From positions 448,501 to 512,500 of the forward strand of contig JACEVL010000415.1 in the NCBI GenBank assembly GCA_020284085.1: a stretch of DNA of 64,000 bases, written 5' to 3'. The position numbers and the translations under genes are program-made. This DNA comes from Aporrectodea caliginosa. Lineage: Eukaryota > Annelida > Clitellata > Crassiclitellata > Lumbricidae. The notes under the pieces were generated by a model that did no database searches, was not told the DNA's origin, and saw only the letters and a list, made by a program, of their open reading frames with translations. Shown piece after piece: positions 1 through 12,304 of this stretch. How positions within the stretch are numbered: position 1 is the stretch's first letter; every line of letters begins with the position of its first letter.

Positions 1-715
1 ACCGAGTGTCAACAAAGCTCCAATGGAATGCAGTCCACAAATTTGACAGATGGCGAGCAGCAAAGGGAGTCAGATGAACCCTGGAGGGAGGAGAATGCAA
101 TGAATGCACGGGCATTCGGCTGAGAATGGACGTCGCTGGAGTGCACGGACTCGGATAGGTTATCTGTGATGACCGTTCTATGGTCCGCGCGTTGCGTGAG
201 ATCTTTATCAATATTCATAAAAGCGACGGAGTTTAGCGTCATCTGTCGACTGCCACCCAACTATTATATATTCAGCGGCCATCTAGCGAGCAGAAGGAGG
301 CCGTTGGCATGGCAACGACGACGCTGCGGCGATTGTGCAGTAATTCGACCGTGTTAGGTAAATATGGCTTTGGAGGCGAGGGTTGCTATCGCGATAGACG
401 AGCCTGGGAAGGAACATGTGTACTGGCGCGGGATTGATGGAAAGAGGGACAAACGGAGAGAGCAGAATGGAAACAGAAGAGGAAATGGAAAGTAGGAGGG
501 AAAGCGGAAGGGTCTGGACGGTGTGACTTCCAGTGATTGGCGTAAGTGGAAGAGTGGATGAGGGAATGAGACAAGCTGGCGGGGGGGGGTAAGCCTTCTT
601 CCAGGACTCAGGTTTCTATCCCATTCGCTGTCTAGTCTATCTGTCTGTGGACCTTAATCGAAACTACGACTCCCCATGTCGTACCCCGCACACGAACACT
701 GTTGGGATCTCGAGC
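1..715. other. no gene seen
   Basis: Short open frames only, with no splice-bounded coding signal and no protein similarity that I recognise. The stretch is unique-looking sequence with an A/G-rich patch near 430-570. Confidence 0.5.
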
Positions 716-1255
<540 letters not shown>

Positions 1256-2269
1256 TAATAAATTAAAATTACCTTGAATGTAAAGATAAATATTTGTAGC
1301 AGTTTTATCATCATCGATGACGACGATAACGATGACGATGCGATGACGACGACGATGACAAAGATGAATATGCAAATCAGAGTTTTGAAAGTAAGCAGCT
1401 CGGAGGTCTGCAGATTGTTCACGGCGACTCGGTCTGACCCCTGAAGAGCAGTTGGAGCAAACTCAATTACAGGCGAATCGCTACGACTCTTTCCATGCAG
1501 CGTCGTCATTCCATGACTTATACACGCTCCGCAGCAGCCTCGTCCGGATTAGAGGAACCATTACGGCCATCCCCTTATCCCTCTGTCGGTCCTAAATCCG
1601 CCTCCATTTCTGCCGATCCCTCGCTGCCTGCCCCGGGTTCTGCCCACGGAGTCTGCGGCCGGCAGGCGCCCTCTATTATAGGCGCTTCTTCGTTTAGTAC
1701 GTTGCGTAGATCGGGGCACGCACGTTGCGAGGCAAACGACGAGATTTAGTGCGCGACTAGGACGACGAACATGGTCGCCGAAAAAATCGATTCAACGAAT
1801 TAGAAGGGAATTCGTAACGGAACATATATCGGAAACGACACACCAATACACTAACACACCCTACGCTTCTCCTGCAGCTGCTATAGCCCAGTCGGAACAT
1901 CTGAACAGGTCTATGCGTCTCTCCTCTTATGTCTCTGTCTGTCTGTCTGTCTGTTTGTCGGTCTCTGTCTCTCTGTCGTGGAATATCTTAATATGGCCAG
2001 ATCCATATGCCCCGCTCTTTCCCCTCTGTCCCTGCTGTGGCAGAATGTCTGATCCGGACCACATCCATGACTGCCTTTCCCCTCCACCGCCTCTTGCAGA
2101 GCAAATCGGTTTCGCTTTAAAGTCAGTTTAACCGATCGCCGTCCATTGCAATGGTCCCGTGACCTCGGCAAGGGGATGGTGACTACCAATGTCCGCCATC
2201 ACCAGGCACTAATGTGACTAAACAAACCAAACAGGCATTCATTTTATTGCATGTACATGTAACTGAAGC
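1256..2269. other. no gene seen; short TCTG/GTCT run
   Basis: A GTCT-type simple repeat lies near 1928-1975. The open frames at 1495-1749 and 1911-2189 lack splice support and recognisable domains. Confidence 0.5.
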
Positions 2270-2277
2270 ATGCACAT

Positions 2278-2784
2278 TAGAGAGTGACATGGAAAATTTT
2301 CCCGCTGGAAAAAACCGCGGTTACCGCGGTAAAACCCGCGGTAATGGGGACAACAATTGCGGTAATGGGGACAACAATTGCGGTAATACCGCGGTAATGG
2401 GCTTTACTCTCGCGGTAATACCGCGGTAATGGGGAATGAGCCGGCAATAAACCCGGGTGATGTTAAGAACTTGAGAACTGATAAGGAGATTTGTTTATTT
2501 CCTGAAGCCTACTAGTCAGAAACAGTCAGGACTTGGTCAATGCAGACTGTCGATAAAATAATAACAGACTAATGCAGTCAGCAATACAAATAGCTTTTGT
2601 AAGCCAAACATGTTTATTTTTTAAATTTGAATTGGTGTAAACTTTTTGCGGGGAATGTGATGTCGTCCTGCGGGGATGGGGTGGGGATGGGGACAAACCA
2701 TGCGGGGATGGAGCGGGGATGGGGAAGACTTACTTGTTGCTGGGCGGGGATGGGGACGAGATTGTCTCCCCGCGTCACTCTCTA
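2278..2784. mobile_element. hAT-like non-autonomous element (MITE)
   Basis: Terminal inverted repeats TAGAGAGTGAC and GTCACTCTCTA bound a 507-bp segment. The flanks are ATGCACAT (2270-2277) and TTGCACAT (2785-2792), a 7-of-8 match and so probably an 8-bp target duplication. Subterminal blocks are rich in short repeats: GCGGTAATGGGGACAACAATT-like units on the left and GCGGGGATGGGG units on the right. hAT transposases are known to make 8-bp duplications and to bind subterminal repeats. No transposase frame is present, so it would depend on an autonomous relative. Confidence 0.75.
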
Positions 2785-2792
2785 TTGCACAT

Positions 2793-3724
2793 TTTAGACA
2801 TTTAACTATGTCTTTATCTGACATGCAGGCAGACATAAGCTCCTGCCTGTAGAAGCTACAGTTAGCATGTTTCATTGCCAGGCATTATCTGTTTTAACGA
2901 TCGCTCAGGCCACACTCGTTTTAGGCTTTCGTGATGGACAACACCGCGCCCGGCATGAGACCGGGGGCAGTCACTGGACGCTAGTGGAGGATGTATGAAA
3001 GGGGAGGGAGGAAGGGAAGAGGGATGAAACTAGAAAGGGAATGAGTGAGGGATTGAGACAGGAAACAGAGAAAACATGAAGACACGCTCTAAATGTAAAG
3101 CGCCGGCGAGACCTTATCAATCTGCTACAGATATCTGCGATCGGGATTTTTATGGTCGGCCGGTCGAGCCACCGACTAACTAGACCTCCGCCTCCCGCCC
3201 GCTCCCTGCCTCTCGCCCTCCCTGCCTCTCTTTCCATGGCTTCCCGGTCTCAATCCCCGGTCGGGCCTGCATAATTCCCTACAAAATTGCTTCCATGTAC
3301 ATATCCTGACCGGCCGACCACCCGGAATGAAGGAGAGGCGATGGAATAAGTATGACTCCCCGTGGACTGAATTTATATAAGCACAAACATTACATTATAT
3401 AGCTGCACTCATGGCATAGAAACGACGTTCTGCAACTGTATCTCATGCATATTCATGACTATACTTTTATAATCATAGTTTAGTGTCTATCTACATAGGC
3501 CCGTACCGGATGTAAGTGGTCTGCAATTCATGCTGGTCATGTATTGCTGGTCGGCCATAGTAACGTCCTGTGACGTATTCAGGCGACGGGGATCGCTTAT
3601 AAATTCATGCCAAAGTGCTGATGGAGAAAAATCGTACGCGAGAATCTCGAAGACATGATTTGCATTAATTTTCGCCAGGCACTTCCATCATTCCATGCAT
3701 TCCATGTGGATTCTGGAAAGCGGT
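2793..3724. other. no gene seen
   Basis: No coding exon is recognisable. A G/A-rich patch lies at 2985-3070 and a C/T-rich patch at 3180-3235. Confidence 0.45.
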
Positions 3725-3725
3725 C

Positions 3726-3806
3726 AACACACACACACACGCACGCACACACACACACACATACATACACAGTTACACACACATACACACATACACATAC
3801 GCACAC
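3726..3806. repeat. (CA)n microsatellite
   Basis: An imperfect CA/CATA tract, followed by a short AGAGAG run near 3811-3820. Confidence 0.95.
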
Positions 3807-3820
3807 ATGCAGAGAGAGAG

Positions 3821-4125
3821 AGATCCATGTTGACGTATTTCGAGAGATCTATTCAATATCACGCGTTCGGAAGATCATTCTGTTTGATAAGCGATGACCT
3901 GGATGTCTCCCAAACACTTAGAAATAATTGTCTGCACCACGCAAAGAGACTACATTGCCATTATACGACAATATCTCAGTTTAGTTACTTTAAAATATTA
4001 GGATTACATCTGCGATGCCACGTTCGTTCACTTTTAGATAAATTTCTTTGATTCCAGTAAAAAGGACACTGTCCCTTACATTTCACAGTTTTATGTTCAT
4101 GAACATGAAACATAGGCTATGCTTA
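3821..4125. other. no gene seen
   Basis: Unique-looking AT-rich sequence with only short open frames. Confidence 0.4.
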
Positions 4126-4133
4126 CAAGCTAC

Positions 4134-4684
4134 TAGTGATAGGCACTAACTAATTTTTTTAGTTAAGCTATACCTATTTTTCAACTAAAATAAAAAACTT
4201 TAACTAAAAGTTGGCAACTGATTTTGTAAATAAGTTAACTAGACTAAATATATTTAGTTAAACTTTTTTCAACTTTTTAACAAACTTTTCACAAAATTGT
4301 TCACAATGACAGAGGTTAAGTGAACTGTAATAATGCAGAGGATCGATGACAATTTCACTTTCAAACTATGTAATGTGTACTAGACTTATAGACCTAGTAC
4401 AGTTCTACAAGAAAATCATGAAGAAAATTGCTAATCGTGCAATGCAGTGCACTTGACTTGAATAATAAAACTCATGACGATCATTGTAGAAGATAGTTGA
4501 TGATTTTGTTACTTACTAATAACTAAAACATATTAGTTAAACTTTTTAGTTAATAACTAAAAAATATTAGTGAAACTTTGGTTTTAACTAAACTATTTTA
4601 TTTTAGTTAAACTTCTGCCTTAACTAAAAGAATTTAGTTAAACTAAAAATGTGCAACTTCTTAGTTAAATTTTGCCCATCACTA
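4134..4684. mobile_element. hAT-like non-autonomous element, family A copy 1
   Basis: A 551-bp AT-rich element with ends TAGTGATAGGCA and, on the other strand, TAGTGATGGGCAA. A perfect 8-bp duplication CAAGCTAC flanks it (4126-4133 and 4685-4692). The interior is full of TTAACTAAA / TTTAGTTAA units that can fold back. There is no transposase. A second copy in the opposite orientation is at 6453-7008. Confidence 0.9.
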
Positions 4685-4692
4685 CAAGCTAC

Positions 4693-6444
4693 CGCAATTA
4701 TTTGCTATGTTAATCCATGCCCCAAACATCACTCAACTCTCTGATGTATACCAAGAGACTTATTATGTCTCTGAACAACATATTCATCCACAAAAAGACC
4801 ATTCCGCCGTTTTATACATGTACTATCAAGCCCAACTGCATTCCAGTCGCTATATATTCACCATTAACCCTTCAGAATCTTGAGCTATCTATCTATCTAT
4901 CCACAAACACATCTACAGTCATAGTTCTCAAATTCCAGACCCAGAGGTCAACCAATCCATCCATCGATCCATTCGTCCATCCACCCTTCCTTCCTCACTT
5001 CCTCTGTTCTTCTTTCAACCCGTCTTTCTAACGCCATTTAAAAAGCCAAACCAACCCTCCGTTCGTCCATCCATCTTGACTTTCATCCACTGACGCCGTC
5101 CAGCCTCTTCCTCCTCTTCCTCCTCTTCCTCTTCCTGTTCTCCTTCGTGCTCTGAATTCCGTCTGTCCATATTTGTCTTTCGCTTGTGTCGCCAGAACGA
5201 CGAAGAAAAATCTTGGATCATCCATCGACGTCTAAAGATTATCGGACGTGCGTTGCTAGGGACGCCTTCGTCGGCGGCGGCGGCGACACATGCCAGTCCG
5301 GTCGCCCCTTCCAGGTCCCCCTCCAGCCTCCTGCCGCCCGCCACCGTCGCCGTCTTCGTCGCTCCACTCGCCGAAGAATCTGCTTTCCGACGGATCGGGC
5401 CAGTGCGTCTTCTTGACAAGTTTGCACAAGACTTCACACATGTTCTGCCAGCGCAATCAATACGCGACGCTTTACGCTCTGTTTGAACTTTCATAACTCT
5501 TCTCAGTTTTTCCCATATCTCTCCCCATGCTTGTCTTTCTCCTCTAACCAGCATCAATCTGCTTCTGACTACGTGTTTCGTAGTATTTTTTCGTTATCTT
5601 CTTGACCTGTTATTCCTAACGGAAGACTTTTCTATGAATCCTTCCTACTCTCTCGTTTTCTCAATGCATATTTATTCTGCGCTTCTTTCTTTCCCATTTC
5701 TATCTGTCTGGCTGCATTTTTTCTCTCCATTCTCGTTTGCTGTTTGTATCAATATTTCCTTTCTTTGCACTCTGTAGCTTTATGTCGGCGGCGTGTTGAT
5801 TGACTGGTTTATTGAATCAACAGAGAGATACATTAAAGATATCTGAATGTTCACAATTGAATCTCTATAATGCTACTGCTTAGTGTTGAGGTCTCATTAG
5901 AACCAACCTTAAGCATCAATAGACCAGAAAATTTCATAGGCCTAATTGTCCCTACGCAATTTATAATACAGGCAACCTAGTGGACTAGGGTATGTTTCCT
6001 GTCTGCACATTTTATGGTATTAAACAGCAACAACAATTAAAACAGCTAAGAGTGCAAAAATTGTAAAAGTGAATTTGGGGGCACAGGCTAGATGTGAAGA
6101 TTCACCAAGTTTTGGACGTGCCCAGAATATAGATATTAAGCATCTATCATTTTAGATAGGCCTTCGATGACTGATAACTTTGAAGGTTGCCGGCCAACAA
6201 CTGTGCAGGCTAGACAAGTGGCCGAACGATTAACAGTTGAACAACAAGCTGCATTGCTTTCCCACTTGCGTTTAGTAGGCTACACTCTCGTCATTAAAAT
6301 GTTGAGTTGAGCGTTGAAGTGACTGAGAAATGGCACCTCTGCCAAAATAACAGAACAATAATGCCAAAAAAGCAGACTTGGACTTCTAATTGAAGAAAAC
6401 TTTGCATTTACTTCTCCTGCCAGTTCGATAATTCAATTTAGATC
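4693..6444. other. no gene seen; simple-sequence patches
   Basis: Short TCTA, CCAT and CTC-rich runs lie near 4890-5145. A 180-codon minus-strand frame at 5015-5557 is low-complexity Arg/Glu sequence read from these runs and is not supported as a gene. Confidence 0.45.
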
Positions 6445-6452
6445 CCTTTTAA

Positions 6453-7008
6453 CAGTGATGGGAAACGTTAACTAGAAAGTTGAAAACTGTTTGTTAAACT
6501 TAAATTTTTTTAGTTAAAGATGAAGTTTAACTGGAGAAAAATAGTTTAGTTAAAACCAAAGTTTAAGTAACATTGTTTAGTTATTAACTGAAAAGTTTAC
6601 CTAAAGAAATCAGCAACTGCGCAACTATCTTCCGCAATGATTGGTATGAGTATAAGACTGGTTTCATTACTCAATGTCAAGTGAACTGCATTGCATTGCA
6701 TCATCGTTTGCATTAGCAACTGTCTTCATTACTTTTTGGTAGAACTGCAGTAGGACATTTAGTCTAGTATACACATTACATAGTTTGAAAGGGAAATTGT
6801 CATTGAGGCTGTGCATTATGGCAGTTAACTTAACTCTGTTATTGTGAAAAGGTTTGTAAACAAGTTTGATAAAACGTTGTAAAACGTTAACTATTTTAAT
6901 TTAGTTAACCCATCTGCAAAATCAGTTGCCAACTTTAGTCAAACTGTTTTATTTTAGTTGAAAAAAGTTATAGTTTAACTTAAAAAATTATTTTAATGCC
7001 AATCACTG
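6453..7008. mobile_element. hAT-like non-autonomous element, family A copy 2
   Basis: A 556-bp element with ends CAGTGATGGG and, on the other strand, CAGTGATTGGCA. A perfect 8-bp duplication CCTTTTAA flanks it (6445-6452 and 7009-7016). Read in reverse complement it aligns through most of its length with the copy at 4134-4684, including the blocks around GTTGGCAACTGATTTTG and the CATTACATAGTTTGAAA word near 6775. No coding capacity was seen. Confidence 0.9.
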
Positions 7009-7016
7009 CCTTTTAA

Positions 7017-8605
7017 TAGATATACATGGCCCGCCAATATATAAAAAAGTTATCAAAGATTAGTGGTATGCTATTATTTTTATGGTAACGGATTATGAAT
7101 AGGCAAAGGTTGTTATAGCAGTCTTTTCTACTTAATCAAATGTTTCCAAAACATGTCTATAACTCACGGATCAATGCACCATGCAGTATAGGATACATAA
7201 GTTGTTGCCTGAGTGCTTTTTAATGCATGACTGATATGTTCGTCCCAGATTAGTTGTTTATTTATAATATATAGGTCTACACCAAGAAATGTGGAGGATG
7301 CTACTGCAATGTAATTTCCTTGCTTCGTCTAGCGAAAGAAAATGAGCGATGCGTCTGTCCAGGACATACGCCGTCAGTTGACCGTTAAACTGTTCAGGTC
7401 GCCTCGGCAAAACCCTCCATGGATAAAGCCTGCGGAACATTTGATTTATACCAACCCATGTTTTGCAACTGCACTTACGCACCACTTTCAGCTGGTATGT
7501 GGCGTTTCGGTTGGACCCCGACAACATTATACCCTCGTTAAAGATAAAACTCGGATCGAAACTATGTTGATGATTACATGAACAATGTCATCACTTTTGT
7601 TTCTTTTATTGTAAAATATTCTAAAACCTACTATTTTGGCTGAATTTCCTCGTTTCTTGATGAATTACTGTTCGGGGTTAAGCGAGGAATGAATGTTGCA
7701 CTCTAAGGACAACCGTCGATCATTTCACCAATAAGACAAGCTTGTATATAGAGGCGCTTTAAAAATGTAGAGTTTACGATGACGATTGAAAGACATGCTT
7801 GACCAACGCATTTCTGTTTCCAGGGCTATATCTCAGTACTTCAATTCCTCTAAGTCTCATTGCATTGGTATAGGTAATGTGCTGATTTCGATACTGATTT
7901 TAAGAGATGCACCATGTTTCTATAATTTCTGTTTCTCTCTCCGTATCCACACATGGCAAAGCAATACTTGAACAGCGAAAAAAGAGAGCTAAATTTGTTT
8001 GATAACGGTCAGGCTTTTATAAAAGATAAAAGCAGCAAGACTAAGATGTTTTGAAGTGTGATAAATCGAAGAAGTTTAACTGAGGCGCTCGTTTACATAC
8101 CGAGAGAGACCATTAGAAATAGGCTTGGCGATCACAATCATTCTGCTGATATTACTGCGTGTTTCACTTCTTGTTACTGCTAATATGGCTAAACCAATCT
8201 CGCTATTATTTGTTGCTATGCTTCGAGCAATTCACCTGGCTAGCAATTGTACTGCTCGCAGCTGCTCGCGAGCAATTGTCTGTAAACCATAACCTATCTG
8301 TGCACATGCATGTCAAAGGCCTTTAATGAGTCTGTCCACTTATCTCTTCAAGAAAATTGCTGCTTGACAATACTGACTTACACTTCCTCTGCTGGATATA
8401 AGAAACTATTTGACCATGTACGGCCTTATCGGTTGAGGAGCTCACCGGTCTTACGAGTATCACTGAAAGCCGGCACCCCTTGGCCTCGGGTCACAGGGTC
8501 AGTCCGAGGGAAGGGAAACACTCCACCGTAAAGGGTTACAGAAAACGTATAGGGCCTACGTGTATATAACTTTCCACTATAGCTATAACAAACTTTTATG
8601 CATCA

Positions 8606-8607
<2 letters not shown>
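7017..8607. other. no gene seen
   Basis: Open frames at 7258-7581 on both strands overlap each other and lack splice sites or recognisable motifs. Confidence 0.4.

Positions 8608-8663
<56 letters not shown>
8608..8663. repeat. (TA)n microsatellite
   Basis: About 28 uninterrupted TA units. Confidence 0.97.
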
Positions 8664-8665
<2 letters not shown>

Positions 8666-8894
8666 GTTTAATAATGAATCACTAGGTTGACACACCGCAA
8701 CCCATTACAGAAAGTGGTATTGCCAGATAAAAAGAAGAATGGAAATAATAAGAAAAAGAACACAAAATCTGGCGAATACTCAACGTAAACAATCTTACGC
8801 GTGGCAGCCCTTCACCGGCGCCCATCCTTCTCTTTATATCCATTAGAAACGAACTCAAGCGCTTGAATATCATTCTGTTCCTTTAAATAGAAAA

Positions 8895-9085
8895 TGTAAA
8901 TGTGCAGTTTTTGTATGGCGACTGTACGGACTCTACCCTACTAATTTTTCAATAAATTGATAGGATGAGATCCTTCACCGCTGCCCGTTTGAATGGGCGC
9001 CACGCCACTTAAAGGTCCCCGTGTCCGGACCGTGCTTGTCCGAGATTTAAATCTCTGAAATAAGCCACCATTGATTCACTTTGTT
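8895..9085 (+). repeat. interspersed repeat of unknown class, copy 1
   Basis: The block around GATCCTTCACC, GGTCC.GTGTCCGGACCGTG and GATTTAAATCTCTGAA recurs at 41460-41645 with moderate divergence. Neither copy has a recognisable coding frame, box A/B promoter or terminal repeat, so the class is open. Confidence 0.6.
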
Positions 9086-9512
9086 AGGTTGGGAAAGTTT
9101 CAGATGAATTTCTCTTCAAGTATTTGAATTTGCAACTGTTACTACAAAACATTATCGGCTACACAACATAAACAAATCTAAACCAAAATTAATATAAAGA
9201 AACCACATATGCATCATTTCAGATATTCAATTGCTAAAACAGTGCATCGTCTATTATATCCATACATCAATTGCATCAATGTCTATACAAAATGTGAAAG
9301 GAACTGATCGTACTGCATCAGTCGTACGTTTGATAAATAGCTGAACTCTATAACACATCCTCCTTCTTTTCAACGATTTATTATTCACTTCCGGTCGTAG
9401 AAACTTAGGCCTACTTTGTCTTCGTTCACTCGTGTTTCCCTTCTTTACATTGGTATTTCCGCTATCAGCTTATTCTGACAAGGCTTGGCCAGTTATTGCA
9501 TTGTATTGTATA

Positions 9513-11386
9513 CAGTGGCGTCTACCAATGGGGGGGTTGGGAGAACGATCTCCCACCGATTCGAGAAGTGGGGGTTGACGTTTTTGGACATAAACTGGGG
9601 GGTTGTTGATTTCCGTTACTATAACGGCCTGCAGTACGAAAATTAGTATATAATATGTATCATACATGATATCGAAAACACATGTTATTTCGGACCAATA
9701 CACCCAAGGATCCCTCCAACTCAGAGACATCAGTGGTTGAACACACTTCTTATCACTTCAGGTCACGCTTATTGAAGATGCCAAGCCGAACCCCCCCCCC
9801 CATGACGGGTGGGGAGGTTTCGGCTTGGTAATGAAGGTGATGAAGGCGACAGATGATTAAGGTGGCTTTGTAGCAAATATCTAATGACCCGTTAGACACT
9901 TGCTGTGCACGTATAGGTTCCTCAATTTTCAAACAGTGCATGGTCCCTCTGTAAAGCTAATGAAGCTAATAACAGATGTTTCCTATTAGATTTCCGGCCA
10001 GCAGATCCCTGTAATGGATAAGAGCAGCTATAGTATGCTGTAAAACTGCCTTTCAGTACTAGAGGTGCAGTCGTATAGTGTTGGGGCGTAACTGGTTGTT
10101 GAATGTGATATTCATTATAATCACAAACTAGGGAATTTTACTGTTTCTTGACTAGTACGTGTTGAGAGTAACTGTAATCATTAAGCATCAACATTCAACA
10201 TCAACAGAAATTCTTGACACCTATAGAAGGCAGTCTATAGGCCTACAGATTACAGACAATCTCTGGGGAGAATTCGGATTATTAGCTTAAGTGCTATTTG
10301 GCGTAATATTTTATTTCGGTTACCAGCAACGGGAAATTTCTTAGTGGTGAGTTATAATAATTTAGAATTTTACACTTTTCTATGTATCTAAATTCACCAC
10401 CACGTTTTGATTTAGCTTAATTTTTTTAAGTACTGTGTGACTGTGTCCTGTTCTTTTCTGAAACATTTTGTATTAGAAGTTCATCACATAATTAAATGGT
10501 AGGCAATCGCTGCATTAGAGCTCTGTAGCATTAAGAAAGTTAATTGTTTGCCTACTAGCCAATATAAGATGCTATTTGGCTGATAATATAACAAGTGCTC
10601 ATACATACATAATATGCCTAGCGATACTATTATTAGCAGCTTATCGCCAGTGCTGAGAAAGCAGTTAATCTGCAGCTAGTAGGCCTACAGCTGATATTAG
10701 GGCTGTTGAGAAACTGTGCCGATTTACTTTTCTATAGGCTACTGTAACTTGATTGTCTGTTTTGCAATTGCCATGATTAGGGTACTTATTAGGCCCTACT
10801 GTGATAATACTGAGGCTGGTAAGAAGCAATACAGAACTACTGTATAATACTAACATCTTTGCGGTTAGTACAATAAAGAATCAAAGCCTTTGATTCGTTA
10901 TCGTACAATCACAGTTTCATATGCCTTTATCAACCGCTGTTCGAGAGCAGTCATCCTACCAAACTGATATTAAATTCAAATAGAATTGGTGCACATTCGT
11001 GTAGCCTACACACTCTTTTGAATAAAGATGCAAACTTTAAATTGTTTGCTTATGTTGTACCATTACCATTACCCATTGCATTGCATATAACATAGACGCT
11101 TAGAATAAAGTTATTATTCCATTCTACCGGTTACTGGTGACTGGTACTTTGTTAGCTGTGAAATTTATTTATTTTATGTAGTCGTTACTGGTCAGAACAC
11201 AGTATTAATGAACATTAACAGTATAATAACTTCTTATTTCAGTTGCTGCCTTTAGTAACTTTTGTAATGTACTATGCTGATGTATATTAATTTACAGTTA
11301 TGAGTGACTTCTGAGTCTCTTTTATATAAGTCGGCCAGAGTGGGGGTTTGTTCTCCCATTCCAGGTGGGGGGGTTAGACGCCACTG
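9513..11386. mobile_element. DNA transposon-like element with CAGTGGCGTCTA ends
   Basis: A perfect 12-bp inverted repeat, CAGTGGCGTCTA at 9513-9524 and TAGACGCCACTG at 11375-11386, bounds 1874 bp. Both ends continue into G-run or C-run subterminal sequence around GGGAGAAC. CAGTGGCG-type ends are typical of some hAT groups. The flanking 8-mers ATTGTATA and ATTGATGG share only part of their bases, so the duplication is eroded or the boundary is slightly off. The interior is AT-rich with no transposase frame. Confidence 0.65.
9781..9827. repeat. perfect-stem hairpin
   Basis: CCAAGCCGAA at 9781-9790 pairs exactly with TTCGGCTTGG at 9818-9827. The stem can extend through a C-run opposite a G-run. 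It lies in the left subterminal region of the 9513-11386 element. Confidence 0.85.
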
Positions 11387-11436
11387 ATTGATGGAATGGG
11401 CATATACATATATATTGCATTGTATTGCGCGCCACT

Positions 11437-11669
11437 GGGTCGCGGTGGTATAGGGGTATGTTCGGTGCCTTGCAGCTGGAGGGTTGCGGGTTCGAATCCA
11501 CCTCAAAGCCGCCGCGTAGGGACCCTGGGCAAGTCCTTCACTCGCAATTACTCATGCGCTTCGGCGTGAAACTCCGATTCAGCGTCTGCGCAGTAGTCGG
11601 GAGCGCCTCTGAATGGGCAATCTGGTAGGGGCGCTATAACAAGTGTTCAAATACAATACAATACAATTT
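11437..11669 (+). mobile_element. tRNA-derived SINE, family 1, tandem copy 1
   Basis: The tRNA-like head carries a box A-like GGTATAGGGGTATG and a box B GGTTCGAATCC, the internal RNA polymerase III promoter expected of SINEs. The body leads to a 3' stem AGCGCC...GGCGCT and a tail of ACAAT units. The next copy starts exactly 434 bp downstream. Confidence 0.9.
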
Positions 11670-11870
11670 GATCATTTATAAAGCGCTTCTCATAGAATAA
11701 GCCTTTCAGAAGCGCTCGCAGTGCGAGGTACTCCGAGAGAAAAGGAAGGTTTTAAGATGAGAAAAAGAAGTGGAGATGCTACCAGAGAGGATTGTAGAGC
11801 TTAGAGAAGGACGAAGTTATCCTGGTAACTGGTAAATAACTGCTATTAGGTAACTGGTAACTTGAATCGT
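11670..11870 (+). repeat. spacer of the 434-bp tandem unit, copy 1
   Basis: About 200 bp, almost identical to 12104-12304. It opens with a TTTATAAAGCGCTTCTC block that resembles retroposon tails and ends in repeated GGTAACTGGTAA words just before the next SINE head. Confidence 0.85.
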
Positions 11871-12103
11871 GGGGCGCGGTGGTGTAGGGGTATGTTCGGT
11901 GCCTTGCAGCCGGAGGGTTGCGGGTTCGAATCCACCTCAAAGCCGCCGCGTAGGGACCCTGGGCAAGTCCTTCACTCGCAATTACTCATGCGCTTCGGCG
12001 TGAAACTCCGATTCAGCGTCTGCGCAGTAGTCGGGAGCGCCTCTGAATGGGCAATCTGGTAGGGGCGCTATAACAAGTGTTCAAATACAATACAATACAA
12101 TTT
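11871..12103 (+). mobile_element. tRNA-derived SINE, family 1, tandem copy 2
   Basis: It has the same head, body and ACAAT-unit tail as copy 1 with very few differences. Box A reads GGTGTAGGGGTATG and box B GGTTCGAATCC. Confidence 0.9.
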
Positions 12104-12304
12104 GATCATTTATAGAGCGCTTCTCATAGAATAAGCCTTTCAGAAGCGCTCGCAGTGCGAGGTACTCCGAGAGAAAAGGAAGGTTTTAAGATGAGAAAAA
12201 GAGGTGGAGATGCTACCAGAGAGGATTGTAGAGCTTAGAGAAGGACGAAGTTATCCTGGTAACTGGTAAATAACTGCTATTAGGTAACTGGTAACTTGAA
12301 TCGT
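12104..12304 (+). repeat. spacer of the 434-bp tandem unit, copy 2
   Basis: Almost identical to the spacer at 11670-11870, so the duplicated unit is SINE plus spacer rather than the SINE alone. Confidence 0.85.

Noticed and set aside
5015..5557. 180-codon minus frame, Arg/Glu-rich
   Set aside because: Made of CTC/CCAT simple repeats; overlapping frames on both strands are equally open; no domain.
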